Origin: Flavobacterium araucananum
Lineage (GTDB): Bacteria; Bacteroidota; Bacteroidia; Flavobacteriales; Flavobacteriaceae
Direction of reading: 5' to 3'
DNA: 58,985 nucleotides
Assembly (NCBI RefSeq): GCF_002222055.1
Contig: NZ_MUGS01000064.1
Location: 1 to 58,985, forward strand
The notes under the pieces are model-generated. The model saw nothing but the letters and a program-made list of their open reading frames with translations. It did no database searches and was not told where the DNA came from. Below, piece after piece: positions 25,440 to 33,415 of this stretch. Every line of letters begins with the position of its first letter. Position 1 is the first letter of the stretch. The translations under genes and the position numbers were made by a program.

Positions 25440-26952
25440 CTTTGAGGGATAACGGAATGTTATCCCTCTTTTTTTTGTATAAAAGATATCCTTTTTCCTC
25501 CATTTTACTGGCATTATGAGAAAATATCTCCATCATTGTAGGTGTTCGATATATACCCTCTTGATAGTATAAGTTGCCATCGAACACCATGTTCACAAAC
25601 TCTCGTTTCTGCAAAGTACCTGATTTGGTGTAGATATGTCTTATGTCTCCCAATAGATCCAGATTACTTTCTAAAATCTCAAAAGCTTTACCTTGATTTA
25701 TGTTGAGTCTTTCTATCGATGCAGTAAGAGTCAAAATATGATCACTATATGTAGAATACCATCTTTCGTAAGTATCTTTATTTATTTCGTCTCTGAACCA
25801 TTTTTCTTCTACAGCATTTAATCTCTGCTGTATTTCTTCAAGTTCATGCTTTTTGTCTAATGCTTTTTTCTTGTTTGTTTTTGCTTCCTGCTCAATTGAA
25901 GCATAACTGCCATCTCTTATATCCTTAATCTGTTTCTCTGAAACACTCATTAAGTCGCAGGCATTTAAAAACTGCTCATGTGCTTTGACAGCACTTATAT
26001 TGTTATGTTTGGAATGCTTACATTTATAATAGTAGAAGTATTTTCCAGATTTGCCACGGGAAGGAGCACCTGTAAGAGGTGTACCGCAATGACATTTTAC
26101 AACGCCTCTTAATGGTATCTCATCATCAACGGTTACCTTTACCTTATCTTCCTTTTTCATTTTGGACTGCACCATTGTCCATGTTATCTTATCCACTATT
26201 GGCTCATGAATGGCTGGAAAAAGACCACCGGGCAGATCCTTGAACGGCTCAACCTTTACGAGTCCTGCATAAACAGGATTTGCCAGCACACGGTCAATAG
26301 CCATATTGCCTTTTCTATCAAAACCTGACTGGTAAGCTATTTCCTTAATTTTATATAATGGCACATTACGAAGGAACATATCATAAATTAAACGTACAGT
26401 TTTAGCTTCCATCTCATTTACTTCGAGATGTCGCTGTTTTCCTTCCCCAACTTTAGTATAGCCGAAAGGTTTTTCTCTGGTAAGAAAACGACCTTCTTTA
26501 GCACGGGCTGTGTAGAGTCCACCACGTACTTTAATACTCCTGTTGATATTATCTTCTTCGGCAAGCAATAATTGTAAACCTGCCCTAAAAAAGCTTCCGG
26601 GCGTATCATAATCAAAGACTATCCCTTCGGTCACACTTATAATCTGAATACTATATTTTTTTTGGAACTGCTTGACCATGTTCATCGCTTCGCCAGCATC
26701 TCTGCTAAAGCGGTCAAGCTGGTCTACAAGAAGATAATCAACCGATTTATAATGTTTGACTATAAATGCCTGCAGTTTTATAAAATCTGGACGGTCAAAA
26801 CTTTTTGCACTTTTCCCTCTGTCAATGAAAGAATCAACTAGCTGTATATTATTATACTGCAGGTACTGGTCAGTGTACAATTCCTGTCTTTCAATCGAGC
26901 CATTGCTCTGACCCAATTGACTAAATCTTAAATATCTAATCGCTCTCTTCAT
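25399..26952 (-). CDS. Large serine recombinase
   Basis: A site-specific integrase of the serine recombinase family. The N-terminal resolvase domain has the catalytic Ser in RYLRFSQ (residue 11) and the YLLVDQLDRFSRD motif with the paired Arg. A recombinase domain follows (ANPVYAGLV), then a zinc ribbon (VKCHCGTPLTG ... YYYKCKH) and a lysine-rich coiled coil. The last residues, about VGDEGFEPPTPSV, are the antisense reading of the tRNA-Val 3' half, and the stretch before that is the antisense of the tRNA terminator. The ATG overlaps the end of a 51-codon ORF, implying translational coupling. The natural C-terminus in the unintegrated circle would differ. Confidence 0.9.
   Translation of the reverse strand: MKRAIRYLRFSQLGQSNGSIERQELYTDQYLQYNNIQLVDSFIDRGKSAKSFDRPDFIKLQAFIVKHYKSVDYLLVDQLDRFSRDAGEAMNMVKQFQKKYSIQIISVTEGIVFDYDTPGSFFRAGLQLLLAEEDNINRSIKVRGGLYTARAKEGRFLTREKPFGYTKVGEGKQRHLEVNEMEAKTVRLIYDMFLRNVPLYKIKEIAYQSGFDRKGNMAIDRVLANPVYAGLVKVEPFKDLPGGLFPAIHEPIVDKITWTMVQSKMKKEDKVKVTVDDEIPLRGVVKCHCGTPLTGAPSRGKSGKYFYYYKCKHSKHNNISAVKAHEQFLNACDLMSVSEKQIKDIRDGSYASIEQEAKTNKKKALDKKHELEEIQQRLNAVEEKWFRDEINKDTYERWYSTYSDHILTLTASIERLNINQGKAFEILESNLDLLGDIRHIYTKSGTLQKREFVNMVFDGNLYYQEGIYRTPTMMEIFSHNASKMEEKGYLLYKKKRDNIPLSLKVGDEGFEPPTPSV
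25444..25476 (+). terminator. Terminator of tRNA-Val
   Basis: A perfect 10-bp stem GAGGGATAAC / GTTATCCCTC followed by eight or more T, five bases past the tRNA. It lies entirely within the recombinase reading frame on the other strand. Confidence 0.85.
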
Positions 26953-27091
26953 ATAATTCTTTCAATGTTAATGAAACAATAATTTCAATCATCAGATTTA
27001 CTAATTTCTGTTCTTTTTCCTTTTCTAAATCTTCATAATTTTTTGATACAATATCATCATTTTCAAACTGTTCATCTTTTAAATTTTCCAT
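26936..27091 (-). CDS. Small acidic protein overlapping the serine recombinase start
   Basis: A 51-residue frame from ATG 27091 to TAG 26936-26938 overlaps the recombinase start by 17 bases in another frame (the ATG of the recombinase is inside its last codons). The product is acidic at first (NLKDEQFENDDIVSKNYEDLEKEKEQK) then amphipathic (LVNLMIEIIVSLTLKELYE). It may be a recombination partner or only a coupling ORF. The frame stays open 17 codons upstream of the ATG, reading FWFREIHGVLIKFNDID without a start codon, so it may be the remnant of a longer gene. Confidence 0.5.
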   Translation of the reverse strand: MENLKDEQFENDDIVSKNYEDLEKEKEQKLVNLMIEIIVSLTLKELYEESD

Positions 27092-27234
27092 ATCAATATC
27101 ATTAAATTTAATTAAGACGCCGTGTATCTCACGGAACCAAAACTAATTTAAAATACAATTTTGCAGTTTTAATTATTTTGCTTTTAATGGAACAATGTGA
27201 CTGCATTTGGCTTAAAACACTGTAAAAGATACTG

Positions 27235-27325
27235 TTCTTCAAATTCCCCCATAAGCTTTACAATCTTTTGATAAAATGCTAATTATAAGATCTCCTTTTC
27301 CAATTTTATACAGGTATACCTAGGA
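27235..27325 (-). pseudogene. Remnant of a second MobA-like C-terminus
   Basis: Translation on the minus strand gives YTCIKLEKEIL, a stop, then LAFYQKIVKLMGEFEEQ. This aligns with YLYKLEKQTAEFAVLSKKIIQLTEEFEE at the end of the intact MobA-like protein at 27475-27912. The DNA also aligns base by base over about 90 bases. The upstream part of this copy is missing, so this is a decayed duplicate or the edge of an older related element. Confidence 0.65.
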
Positions 27326-27474
27326 TGTAATTTGTACTAACCAGCAATTAAAAAAAACAAAATAATGTATCCTATCAATTCTTTATATACGGTACACTCA
27401 AAATCATGTTACATACATTTAACGTGAGTCAATACTATTGCAGACCAGCTGTTCTTGGAATTTTTGCTGTCATA

Positions 27475-27912
27475 TCAAGACTCCTTTTTCAGATGCTTTT
27501 CCTCAAATTCCTCTGTGAGCTGTATGATTTTTTTGGACAGAACAGCAAATTCCGCAGTTTGTTTTTCCAATTTGTATAGATACGCTGCAGCTTTCTTTTC
27601 GGAAAATTTTTGATATAAAATCTTTACAACCTGATTGTAATTTACCCCAACAACCCGAAACTGGCTGTAAAAGGAGGTCAGGCGCATATAATAATCCATT
27701 GTAGCTTTATCGATCTTAACTGTTTTTATTCCTTTTTGAAAAACACAGGCCGTAATAAAGTGCGCCATTACATGCATCCCTGAGGTTTCAAAAAGAGTCA
27801 GGAAGTGGGCATTTTCTTCTGCAGTAAGACTGATGGAATAGCGGTGGACGGCGGGATCTATTTTGGAAGGTCTTCCTCCTTTATTCCGATTCTTTTTTTC
27901 TTCATTTTCCAT
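27475..27912 (-). CDS. MobA-like plasmid/transposon mobilisation accessory protein
   Basis: The basic N-terminus KKNRNKGGRPSKIDPAVHRYSISLTAEENAHF is the ribbon-helix-helix-like start of Bacteroidota MobA/BmgA-type relaxosome proteins. The rest is helical (FRVVGVNYNQVVKILYQKF, then a LEKQTAEFAVLSKKI coiled coil). Such proteins bind oriT and help a relaxase (MobB), whose gene normally follows directly. Here no relaxase gene follows; 150 bases later comes a decayed second copy, then the recombinase. So the element has lost its nicking enzyme or depends on one elsewhere. Confidence 0.75.
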   Translation of the reverse strand: MENEEKKNRNKGGRPSKIDPAVHRYSISLTAEENAHFLTLFETSGMHVMAHFITACVFQKGIKTVKIDKATMDYYMRLTSFYSQFRVVGVNYNQVVKILYQKFSEKKAAAYLYKLEKQTAEFAVLSKKIIQLTEEFEEKHLKKES

Positions 27913-28131
27913 GATTTCAATTAATAGTATTACTTAAAGCCAATATATTTTATAGTCAGCATTAGTGATCTAATGTGTGAGTACTTGGAAGTGTCTGGTA
28001 GCATTTGGCTTATTTGTTACTAACACCCTTAAACCTTTAATATTTGACATCCGATGCCAAGTAAAGCCATCATAAGTCAATTTAAAAGAGCAGGCCTTTT
28101 TCAGAATTAATTTTCTGAAAACTTGAAAAAT

Positions 28132-28812
28132 ATGCTCTACAAAGAAACCGTTACTCCGCAGATGTGGGAACTTCTGCAAAGGCTTATGAAAGATGAAAAA
28201 CTGAAGGATTTTAATCTCGTCGGAGGAACTGCCTTAAGCCTGATGATAGGGCATCGATTAAGTGTGGATTTAGACTTGTTCTCTACACAAGATTTTAATG
28301 TTCAGACTATGCTTGCTCATTTAAGCAGTGAACATCCTGTTACAATTAGGGATCTATTTGACAATACAATGCTTTTAAATATTGGTAAGGTTAAAGTAGA
28401 TATTCTTGCCCATAAGTACCCATGGCAAGAACCTATTCAAACACAACAAGGAGTCAGGCTTGTATCTTTACGTGACATAGGTGCTATGAAGATACATGCT
28501 ATATTTCAAAACGGTACAAGAATAAAAGATTTTGTAGATATGTATTTTCTTTTGGAACATAATCCACTTAAGACTTATCTGGATGCTTATCAAAACAAAT
28601 ACAACGGAAGTCCCGGACTGGCTCTCCTTTCATTACTGCACCATAAAAATATAGACAGAGAAGAAAAAGTTAAACTGCTGAAAGGAAAAGAAACCAGCTG
28701 GGCAAAAATGACTCAGCGTCTAAAAAAAGCAGTTTTAAACCCTTCTTTTGATTTTTCTGAACCAAAAAATCAAATCTCACCGCCTAATAAAAAGCGCGGA
28801 TTAGGGAGATGA
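28132..28812 (+). CDS. AbiEii-type nucleotidyltransferase (toxin of a type IV toxin-antitoxin-like pair)
   Basis: Nucleotidyltransferase signature: FNLVGGTALSLMIGHRLSVDLDLFS contains the GG(T/S) and DxD parts of the active site, followed by VKVDILAHKYPW (third acidic residue), DIGAMKIHAIFQNGTRIKDFVDMYFLLE (conserved Lys and Asp). AbiEii toxins add nucleotides to tRNA acceptor ends and give abortive phage defence. The start is ATG 28132, because the codon nine bases upstream is TTG. A DUF6922-like gene follows after 39 bases, in place of the classical AbiEi antitoxin. Confidence 0.88.
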   Translation: MLYKETVTPQMWELLQRLMKDEKLKDFNLVGGTALSLMIGHRLSVDLDLFSTQDFNVQTMLAHLSSEHPVTIRDLFDNTMLLNIGKVKVDILAHKYPWQEPIQTQQGVRLVSLRDIGAMKIHAIFQNGTRIKDFVDMYFLLEHNPLKTYLDAYQNKYNGSPGLALLSLLHHKNIDREEKVKLLKGKETSWAKMTQRLKKAVLNPSFDFSEPKNQISPPNKKRGLGR

Positions 28813-28851
28813 AAATTTGAATAATAAGCTTAAAAACCGTATTTTTACTAC

Positions 28852-29169
28852 ATGGCAGTAGTTAAAAAAAATAACAGAGTTCCTAATTTGGATCGGGTCT
28901 TTTTTTGGGATTTCGATATAGATGCTATGGACTTTGAGAAAGCCTACAAAACTATTATCGCACGTATCATAGAGCGTGGAGGGCAGGGTGAAATGGATGA
29001 AATCGTACGCTTTTATGGACATGAAAAAGTTATAAAAGCTATTCGTGACGAAATCTATTTCCTTCCCAATTATGCCATTGACCGTGCTTTAAAATTCTTT
29101 CCCGAACTCAACAAAGAAGAAATGTACTGCTATATCAACCGAAAGGATAAACCATACCACTGGATTTAG
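28852..29169 (+). CDS. DUF6922-like partner of the AbiEii protein (candidate antitoxin)
   Basis: A 105-residue protein that reads LDRVFFWDFDIDAMDFEKAYKTIIARIIERGGQGEMDEIVRFYG, then EKVIKAIRDEIYFLPNYAIDRALKFFPEL. This pattern is common next to AbiEii-type nucleotidyltransferases in Bacteroidota and is generally read as the antitoxin side of the pair. In the examples I recall it comes first; here it is second. No DNA-binding wing of the AbiEi type is visible, so neutralisation may be by direct contact or by another route. Confidence 0.75.
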   Translation: MAVVKKNNRVPNLDRVFFWDFDIDAMDFEKAYKTIIARIIERGGQGEMDEIVRFYGHEKVIKAIRDEIYFLPNYAIDRALKFFPELNKEEMYCYINRKDKPYHWI

Positions 29170-29252
29170 TCCTTCCTCTCAAATTTATTAAACACGAGAT
29201 TCTATTTACTAGATATTTTTTATAATAGAAATAAAAAAAAGAAAACGAAGGT

Positions 29253-29366
29253 ATGACGGGAAAGCTAAGCCTGTCCAAAAGACTACGGCATAATGTTTTG
29301 CTCGTTCCTCACAAAACACCCTTCGGGACTTATTCCGTTTCCTTTTGGCCTGTCTACATCCCGTCC
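29253..29366. repeat. Nested imperfect palindrome, about 115 bp
   Basis: The outer arms GACGGGA...AAAAG and CTTTTGG...TCCCGTC pair, with AGCCTGTCC facing GGCCTGTCT in part. Inside, GGCATAATGTTTTG faces CAAAACACC...TTATTCCG. The sequence is more GC-rich than its surroundings. It sits between the AbiEii pair and the IS3 cluster. An origin of transfer, a recombination site or a structured RNA are all possible; nothing here decides. Confidence 0.5.
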
Positions 29367-29463
29367 TATGAAATAGCTTTCTTTTTCTTTTTTCCGTTTT
29401 TTCTGTTTCTTTGAAAAAATATTTTTCTTCTCAATATCTTCCAAATTGTAATCTGGCATATAA

Positions 29464-30621
29464 TTATCTTAAATTTATTTTATCAAATTCTTCTATTGTC
29501 TTATAGCCTAAATACGAATGCCTTCTCTTTTTATTATACCAATTTTCAATGTATTCATATACTTCGATTCTCATCTGTTTCCTTGGTAAGAGTTTATTCC
29601 CATGAATTAATTCACCTTTAAAAGAATGGAAAAAACTTTCGGAAACGGCATTGTCATTATGATTCTGCTTACGACTCATACTACGCCTAACACACTTATA
29701 AGAGTCTAATGTTTTACTAAAAAGTTTATTAGCATATTGAACACCTCTATCAGAATGAAAGATCAAATCTTTACTGATTTTCCTGTTATTTATTGCCATT
29801 TCCCAAGCGGGCAACGTAGTTGCTTTTGTACTCATTGTGTCGCTTAAACTCCATCCAATAATTTTCCTGTCAAATAAGTCCATAATAATTGTAAGATACA
29901 AAAAGCCTCTCATGGTTTGTATATATGTAATGTCTGAAACCCAAGCTGTGGCAGGCTCACTAACTGTAAATTTTCTATTTAAAACATTTGGACATACATA
30001 ATGATTATGAATTGAATCAGTTGTCGCCTTAAATTTTCTTTTAACTTTGATACGCAGACCTAGTATCCTCATATAGGCAGATACATGTCCACATGATATT
30101 TTAAATCCTCTCCTTTGAAGCTCTTTACTAATTTCGATGTATCCATATCTTCCCTCAAATTCATAAAATATAGATGTAATTTCCTCTTTTAATAAAATTA
30201 TTCGAATTTCTGTATCTGAAAGCTCCTGTTTTTTTCTTGTATAATATGTAGTTCTCGATACTTCTAATACTTGGCACATTTTCAAAATTGAAAATTCAGA
30301 TTTATTGTTTTCAATAAATTGCTTAATCATTACTTTTCCTTGAGAAACATATTTGGTTCCTTTTTTTAAAATTTTCAGCGTAATATGTGAATTTCTAATT
30401 TTCTTTTCAAGGTTTGCTATTACAGCCTGTTCAGGAGTTAATTTTAAGTAACCAGTTCCACAAAAACTTCCTTTTCCAAATTTTTCAAAGTCTTGTCGCC
30501 ATTTGTTCAAACAACTTGGAGTTATTCCCAGCTCTCGTTCTATATTTATAATTTGCCCTTTACCTCGTTCATAACTTAATTTAACTGCATACTCTTTGAA
30601 AGTTCGTTCATATTTTTTCAT
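29464..30621 (-). CDS. IS3-family transposase, single uninterrupted ORF
   Basis: A 385-residue DDE transposase. Residues 1-60 are the helix-turn-helix OrfA part (IERELGITPSCLNKWRQDFEKFG). The catalytic core has all three acids: WVSDITYI, IFHSDRGVQYAN and NAVSESFFHSFKGELI. The ending is YIENWYNKKRRHSYLGYKTIEEF. OrfA and OrfB are fused in one frame, with no slippery frameshift site needed. It reads complete and may be active. The exact IS ends are not clear; the element abuts the truncated transposase gene at 30658. Confidence 0.92.
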   Translation of the reverse strand: MKKYERTFKEYAVKLSYERGKGQIINIERELGITPSCLNKWRQDFEKFGKGSFCGTGYLKLTPEQAVIANLEKKIRNSHITLKILKKGTKYVSQGKVMIKQFIENNKSEFSILKMCQVLEVSRTTYYTRKKQELSDTEIRIILLKEEITSIFYEFEGRYGYIEISKELQRRGFKISCGHVSAYMRILGLRIKVKRKFKATTDSIHNHYVCPNVLNRKFTVSEPATAWVSDITYIQTMRGFLYLTIIMDLFDRKIIGWSLSDTMSTKATTLPAWEMAINNRKISKDLIFHSDRGVQYANKLFSKTLDSYKCVRRSMSRKQNHNDNAVSESFFHSFKGELIHGNKLLPRKQMRIEVYEYIENWYNKKRRHSYLGYKTIEEFDKINLR

Positions 30622-30657
30622 ATTCTGAAGTTTATTAATTTATAGCGGAATGTCGTT

Positions 30658-31755
30658 TTAATGGGGATTTTCAAGATATTCAAATATTTTTTCTTCCACT
30701 TGTTTTTTAGTTAGAAGCATATTTAAATTAACTATTTCAGATTTAATAGAAGTAAAAAAGCTTTCACAGATAGAATTGTCAGCATGATTTCCTTTTCGAT
30801 TCATACTTCTTATAATATACTTATAAGAGTCTAATTTACGGTTAAACATCTTATTTGCATATTGAATTCCTCTATCAGAATGAAATATTAAACCCGTTTT
30901 TATTTTACGATTTTGAACAGCCATTTCCCAAGCAGGCATTGTAGTCTCTTTAACGGTTAATCCATTGCTAAGGCTCCACCCGACAATTTTTCTATCAAAT
31001 AAATCCATAATAATGGTTAAAAATAAAAGTCTTTTAGCTGTTTGGATTCGAGTTATCCCTGACACCCAAGTTTTAGAAGGTTCTTCAACCGTGAATTGTT
31101 GATTTAAAATATTAGGAAAAAGACAAGGATTGTAACGCGAAACATTTTTGACCTTATAATTTTCTCTTAGTTTGCTAACTAGACCTAGTTCTCTCATATG
31201 ACTACAAACTTGCCGTTGTGATATCGTAAAGCCTCGACTTTGTAATTCTGCAGCAATTCTCCTGCTACCATATATTTTTTTGTATTCAAAAAAGATTGAA
31301 GTTATTTCTTGCTTTAATAAATTTGTTTGACTTTGTGTCGGAGAAATTATCTGATTTTTCCATTTAATATATGCGTCTCTACTTACTCCAAAAACTTTGC
31401 ATATTTTTTTAAGTGTATACTTTTCTACATTATTTTCAATAAAATGATAAGTCATCAGCCTCCCTTGAGAAACATATTTATGCCCATTTTTAAAAATCTC
31501 AATTTTAAGTAATGATTCTTTAAGCTCTCTTTTTAATTTTCTTTGTTGTTTGGAAAATATTTGTTCTTCGGGTGTAAGTCTAGACTTTCCAGTTCCGCAA
31601 AAACTTGCCTCTCCATATTTAAGAAACTCTTTTCGCCATCTACTTATATTTGATGACCATATACCAAGTTCTCTTGAAGCTTTTCTCACGCCCATTTCAG
31701 AACCCAATTGAATTGCTTTCTCTTTGAAATTTCTATCGTAAATTTTACATTTCAT
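30658..31755 (-). pseudogene. Inactive, truncated IS3-family transposase
   Basis: The 365-residue product is a homologue of the intact transposase beside it, but two faults are visible. The first catalytic acid is lost (WVSGITRI where the neighbour has WVSDITYI), and the C-terminus stops at EYLENPH, where WYN...RRHSxLGY should follow. The break falls just after the EN codons, near 30667, at the junction with the neighbouring insertion sequence, so that element probably inserted into or deleted the tail. SDRGIQYAN and ICESFFTSIKSE are kept. Confidence 0.85.
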
Positions 31756-32053
31756 TTCTTAAATTTCAGGTACTATTCTCATGTGAATTTAAGAAATATA
31801 ATTTACGCATACATAAACAATAAAAGATAATGAAACAGCTTAGTACATAATCCTCTTTATATTAAATTAACTTCCTCTGTTATATTTAAAAAATTAAATA
31901 GGTAACCTGGGCATATTGTTAACACTTTTTCTGATTAGTAATGGATTGGCTGAACCCTTACAGATCTGGGTTCATACTTACAGACTTGATTTCATGCTTG
32001 CTTGCAGGCGTGCAGGCAGGAATGCACAACTGCCTACATGGTTATATGAAAAC

Positions 32054-32088
32054 ATGAATGAATGAATGAATGAATGAATGAATGAATG
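32054..32088. repeat. Tetranucleotide tandem repeat (ATGA)n
   Basis: Nearly nine perfect copies of ATGA in 35 bases. It is in noncoding DNA, so copy-number change would not shift a reading frame, but it could alter spacing between flanking sites. Confidence 0.9.
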
Positions 32089-32266
32089 CCGGAATGCTTG
32101 AATACTCGAAGACATTTCTGCCTGCATACATAAGCAATAATATATAAGTTAAGTGTACGCCAATGCCTTTGCCAACTTTATTGAAAACCTGCCATGTGCT
32201 AAGGCTGTACTGTATAGTCCGTCATTCTATGCATACCTAAAATAAATTAATGATAACCATTCCAAT

Positions 32267-32290
32267 AAAAAAAGGGCATCAAGCCCTTTC
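32267..32290 (-). terminator. Rho-independent terminator
   Basis: AAAGGGC (32271-32277) pairs with GCCCTTT (32283-32289), followed by seven T when read leftward. It can end the HEPN operon transcript. Confidence 0.65.
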
Positions 32291-32328
32291 AATTAAATTC
32301 ATTCCTAAAAAAGTTGTCGCGGGACAAC

Positions 32329-32384
32329 GGCAAGTTGTGTTTTGAGATGCTTGAAATGAATTCAGCATCTCAAAACAACTTGCC
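32329..32384. repeat. Long inverted repeat (21-23 bp arms)
   Basis: GGCAAGTTGTGTTTTGAGAT plus GCT (32329-32351) faces the complement at 32364-32384 with only a two-base gap in one arm and a 12-base loop. It is too long and lacks a T-run for an ordinary terminator. Similar GCAAGTTGT...ACAACTTGC hairpins occur in Bacteroidota transfer elements, as far as I recall. Confidence 0.7.
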
Positions 32385-32396
32385 CTGCGGGGCTGG

Positions 32397-32421
32397 AAAA
32401 CGCCTCCGAAGTCGGCGTTTT
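32397..32421. terminator. Terminator-like stem after the HEPN operon
   Basis: AAAACGCC (32397-32404) pairs with GGCGTTTT (32414-32421) around a GACTTCGGA-type loop, 25 bases beyond the last operon stop codon. It is symmetric and could act on both strands. Confidence 0.6.
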
Positions 32422-32445
32422 ATTAGAATTATGAATGGACATAGA

Positions 32446-32790
32446 TTAGTTCGTAGTACTCTTTTTATTTTCTTTTAAATATTTTCTGTAAAGCATGTCC
32501 AGTAAATCTGCCTCTTCCAATGGGATCAGCATTTCTATTATCCTCAGCAGACTGTAAACGTATCTTTCAACATGCCTCGGACTATTATTTGTACTGACTT
32601 CCATTCCGTCTAATGCAAGCATTCCTGCCTTAAGTAAATCCATAATCATACAAAACAAGTCTGAATATCCCTGAACATTTATTTCGAGATTGTGTATATC
32701 GTTCCGCATTTTTGATGCAGGTTTAAGCATTATAAAGTAATGCTCCGGATTTTCAACCAGATCATTTAATTTGATTTTATTTTTTTTCAT
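32446..32790 (-). CDS. Small helical protein, paralogue of the one at 33416-33778
   Basis: I do not recognise the family. The 114-residue product is predicted helical and aligns with the other small protein of this operon: both have a Y..L..(I/L)..LLK.(G/A)...L stretch, then H(V/L)...V/L..LL.I.E..IPL.EA..LD.LY.KYL near the end. It is the last gene of the operon, 50 bases after the 187-residue gene, with a terminator after it. The likeness shows an old duplication inside the operon. Confidence 0.65.
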   Translation of the reverse strand: MKKNKIKLNDLVENPEHYFIMLKPASKMRNDIHNLEINVQGYSDLFCMIMDLLKAGMLALDGMEVSTNNSPRHVERYVYSLLRIIEMLIPLEEADLLDMLYRKYLKENKKSTTN

Positions 32791-32840
32791 ATCAATATAT
32801 TTTTTAGTTAATCAAGCATCTCTGAAATTATACAGTAACT

Positions 32841-33404
32841 TCAGCATTCTGCATTCTCTTTAGATTCATTAACTTTTTTTATTTTTTCAAGCCCTCTTTC
32901 ACGCATAAGCTCTCCTGCATCAAGCATCTTTATTAAATGAATATACGGAGTAGTAAGATCAATATCACCATCTCCTTTGTATGGCGACAATGAAAGACTC
33001 ACTATTTCAGAAAGGAAAAATTCAAACTCCTTAAGGCTTTTCTCTGCAAATGCCTTTCGAAATACTGTGAAAGGATTGTCATATTCCTGCTTTGTCAGTG
33101 AAGTGAGATGAAATACATCTTCGGTGCGGACTGACTCTTTCACTCTCCATTTACTGCTTTTTTTATGCAGGCAATAGTATGTTTTCAAAAATGAGCATAT
33201 TGCTTTATAGAATATAAAAATCTCGCTTGGTTTATCATTACTGCAGATTTCTTCCTTAAAGCTGTACAGTAATGCCTGTGTTAAATTTCGCTTGTAGTAG
33301 TCAAGATGCGCAAAATCAAAAAGGGCATCAGATGCTTCAAATGGATTTTCCGCCTCAAATCCAGCCCAGAACTTGGTTTCAAAGTTTTTTTTCTTCTTTT
33401 TCAT
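32841..33404 (-). CDS. Unknown protein of the HEPN operon
   Basis: I do not recognise this 187-residue protein. It starts KKKKKNFETKFWAGFEAENPFEASDALFDFAHLDYYKRNLTQALLYSF and continues helical, with FYKAICSFLKTYYCLHKKSSKW, which looks like a four-helix bundle. There is no signal peptide or membrane segment. It starts 11 bases after the 120-residue gene stops and so is co-transcribed with the HEPN gene. A helical HEPN-like or partner fold is possible but I see no Rx4-6H motif. Confidence 0.65.
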   Translation of the reverse strand: MKKKKKNFETKFWAGFEAENPFEASDALFDFAHLDYYKRNLTQALLYSFKEEICSNDKPSEIFIFYKAICSFLKTYYCLHKKSSKWRVKESVRTEDVFHLTSLTKQEYDNPFTVFRKAFAEKSLKEFEFFLSEIVSLSLSPYKGDGDIDLTTPYIHLIKMLDAGELMRERGLEKIKKVNESKENAEC

Positions 33405-33415
33405 GATTTAAAAAA

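Larger units (their letters stand above)
31756..32445. other. Gene-free, repeat-rich stretch
   Basis: No credible gene. It holds an array of TGCAGGC/CTTGCAG/CTGCCTGCAT words (about 31995-32135), a tetranucleotide tandem repeat, a long hairpin and two terminator-like stems, listed separately. This composition resembles the control regions (origin of transfer or par region) of Bacteroidota mobile elements, but that is a resemblance only. Confidence 0.5.

Noticed and set aside
25399..26952. The serine recombinase as the cassette integrase
   Set aside because: Integron integrases are tyrosine recombinases acting on folded single-strand sites; this is a serine recombinase tied to tRNA-Val and 9 kb away from the array.
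29464..31755. Programmed frameshift in the IS3 genes
   Set aside because: Both transposase genes read through OrfA and OrfB in one frame, so no frameshift is needed.
32054..32088. CRISPR-like short repeats
   Set aside because: The ATGA tract is a plain tetranucleotide tandem repeat with no spacers, and no Cas genes are present.
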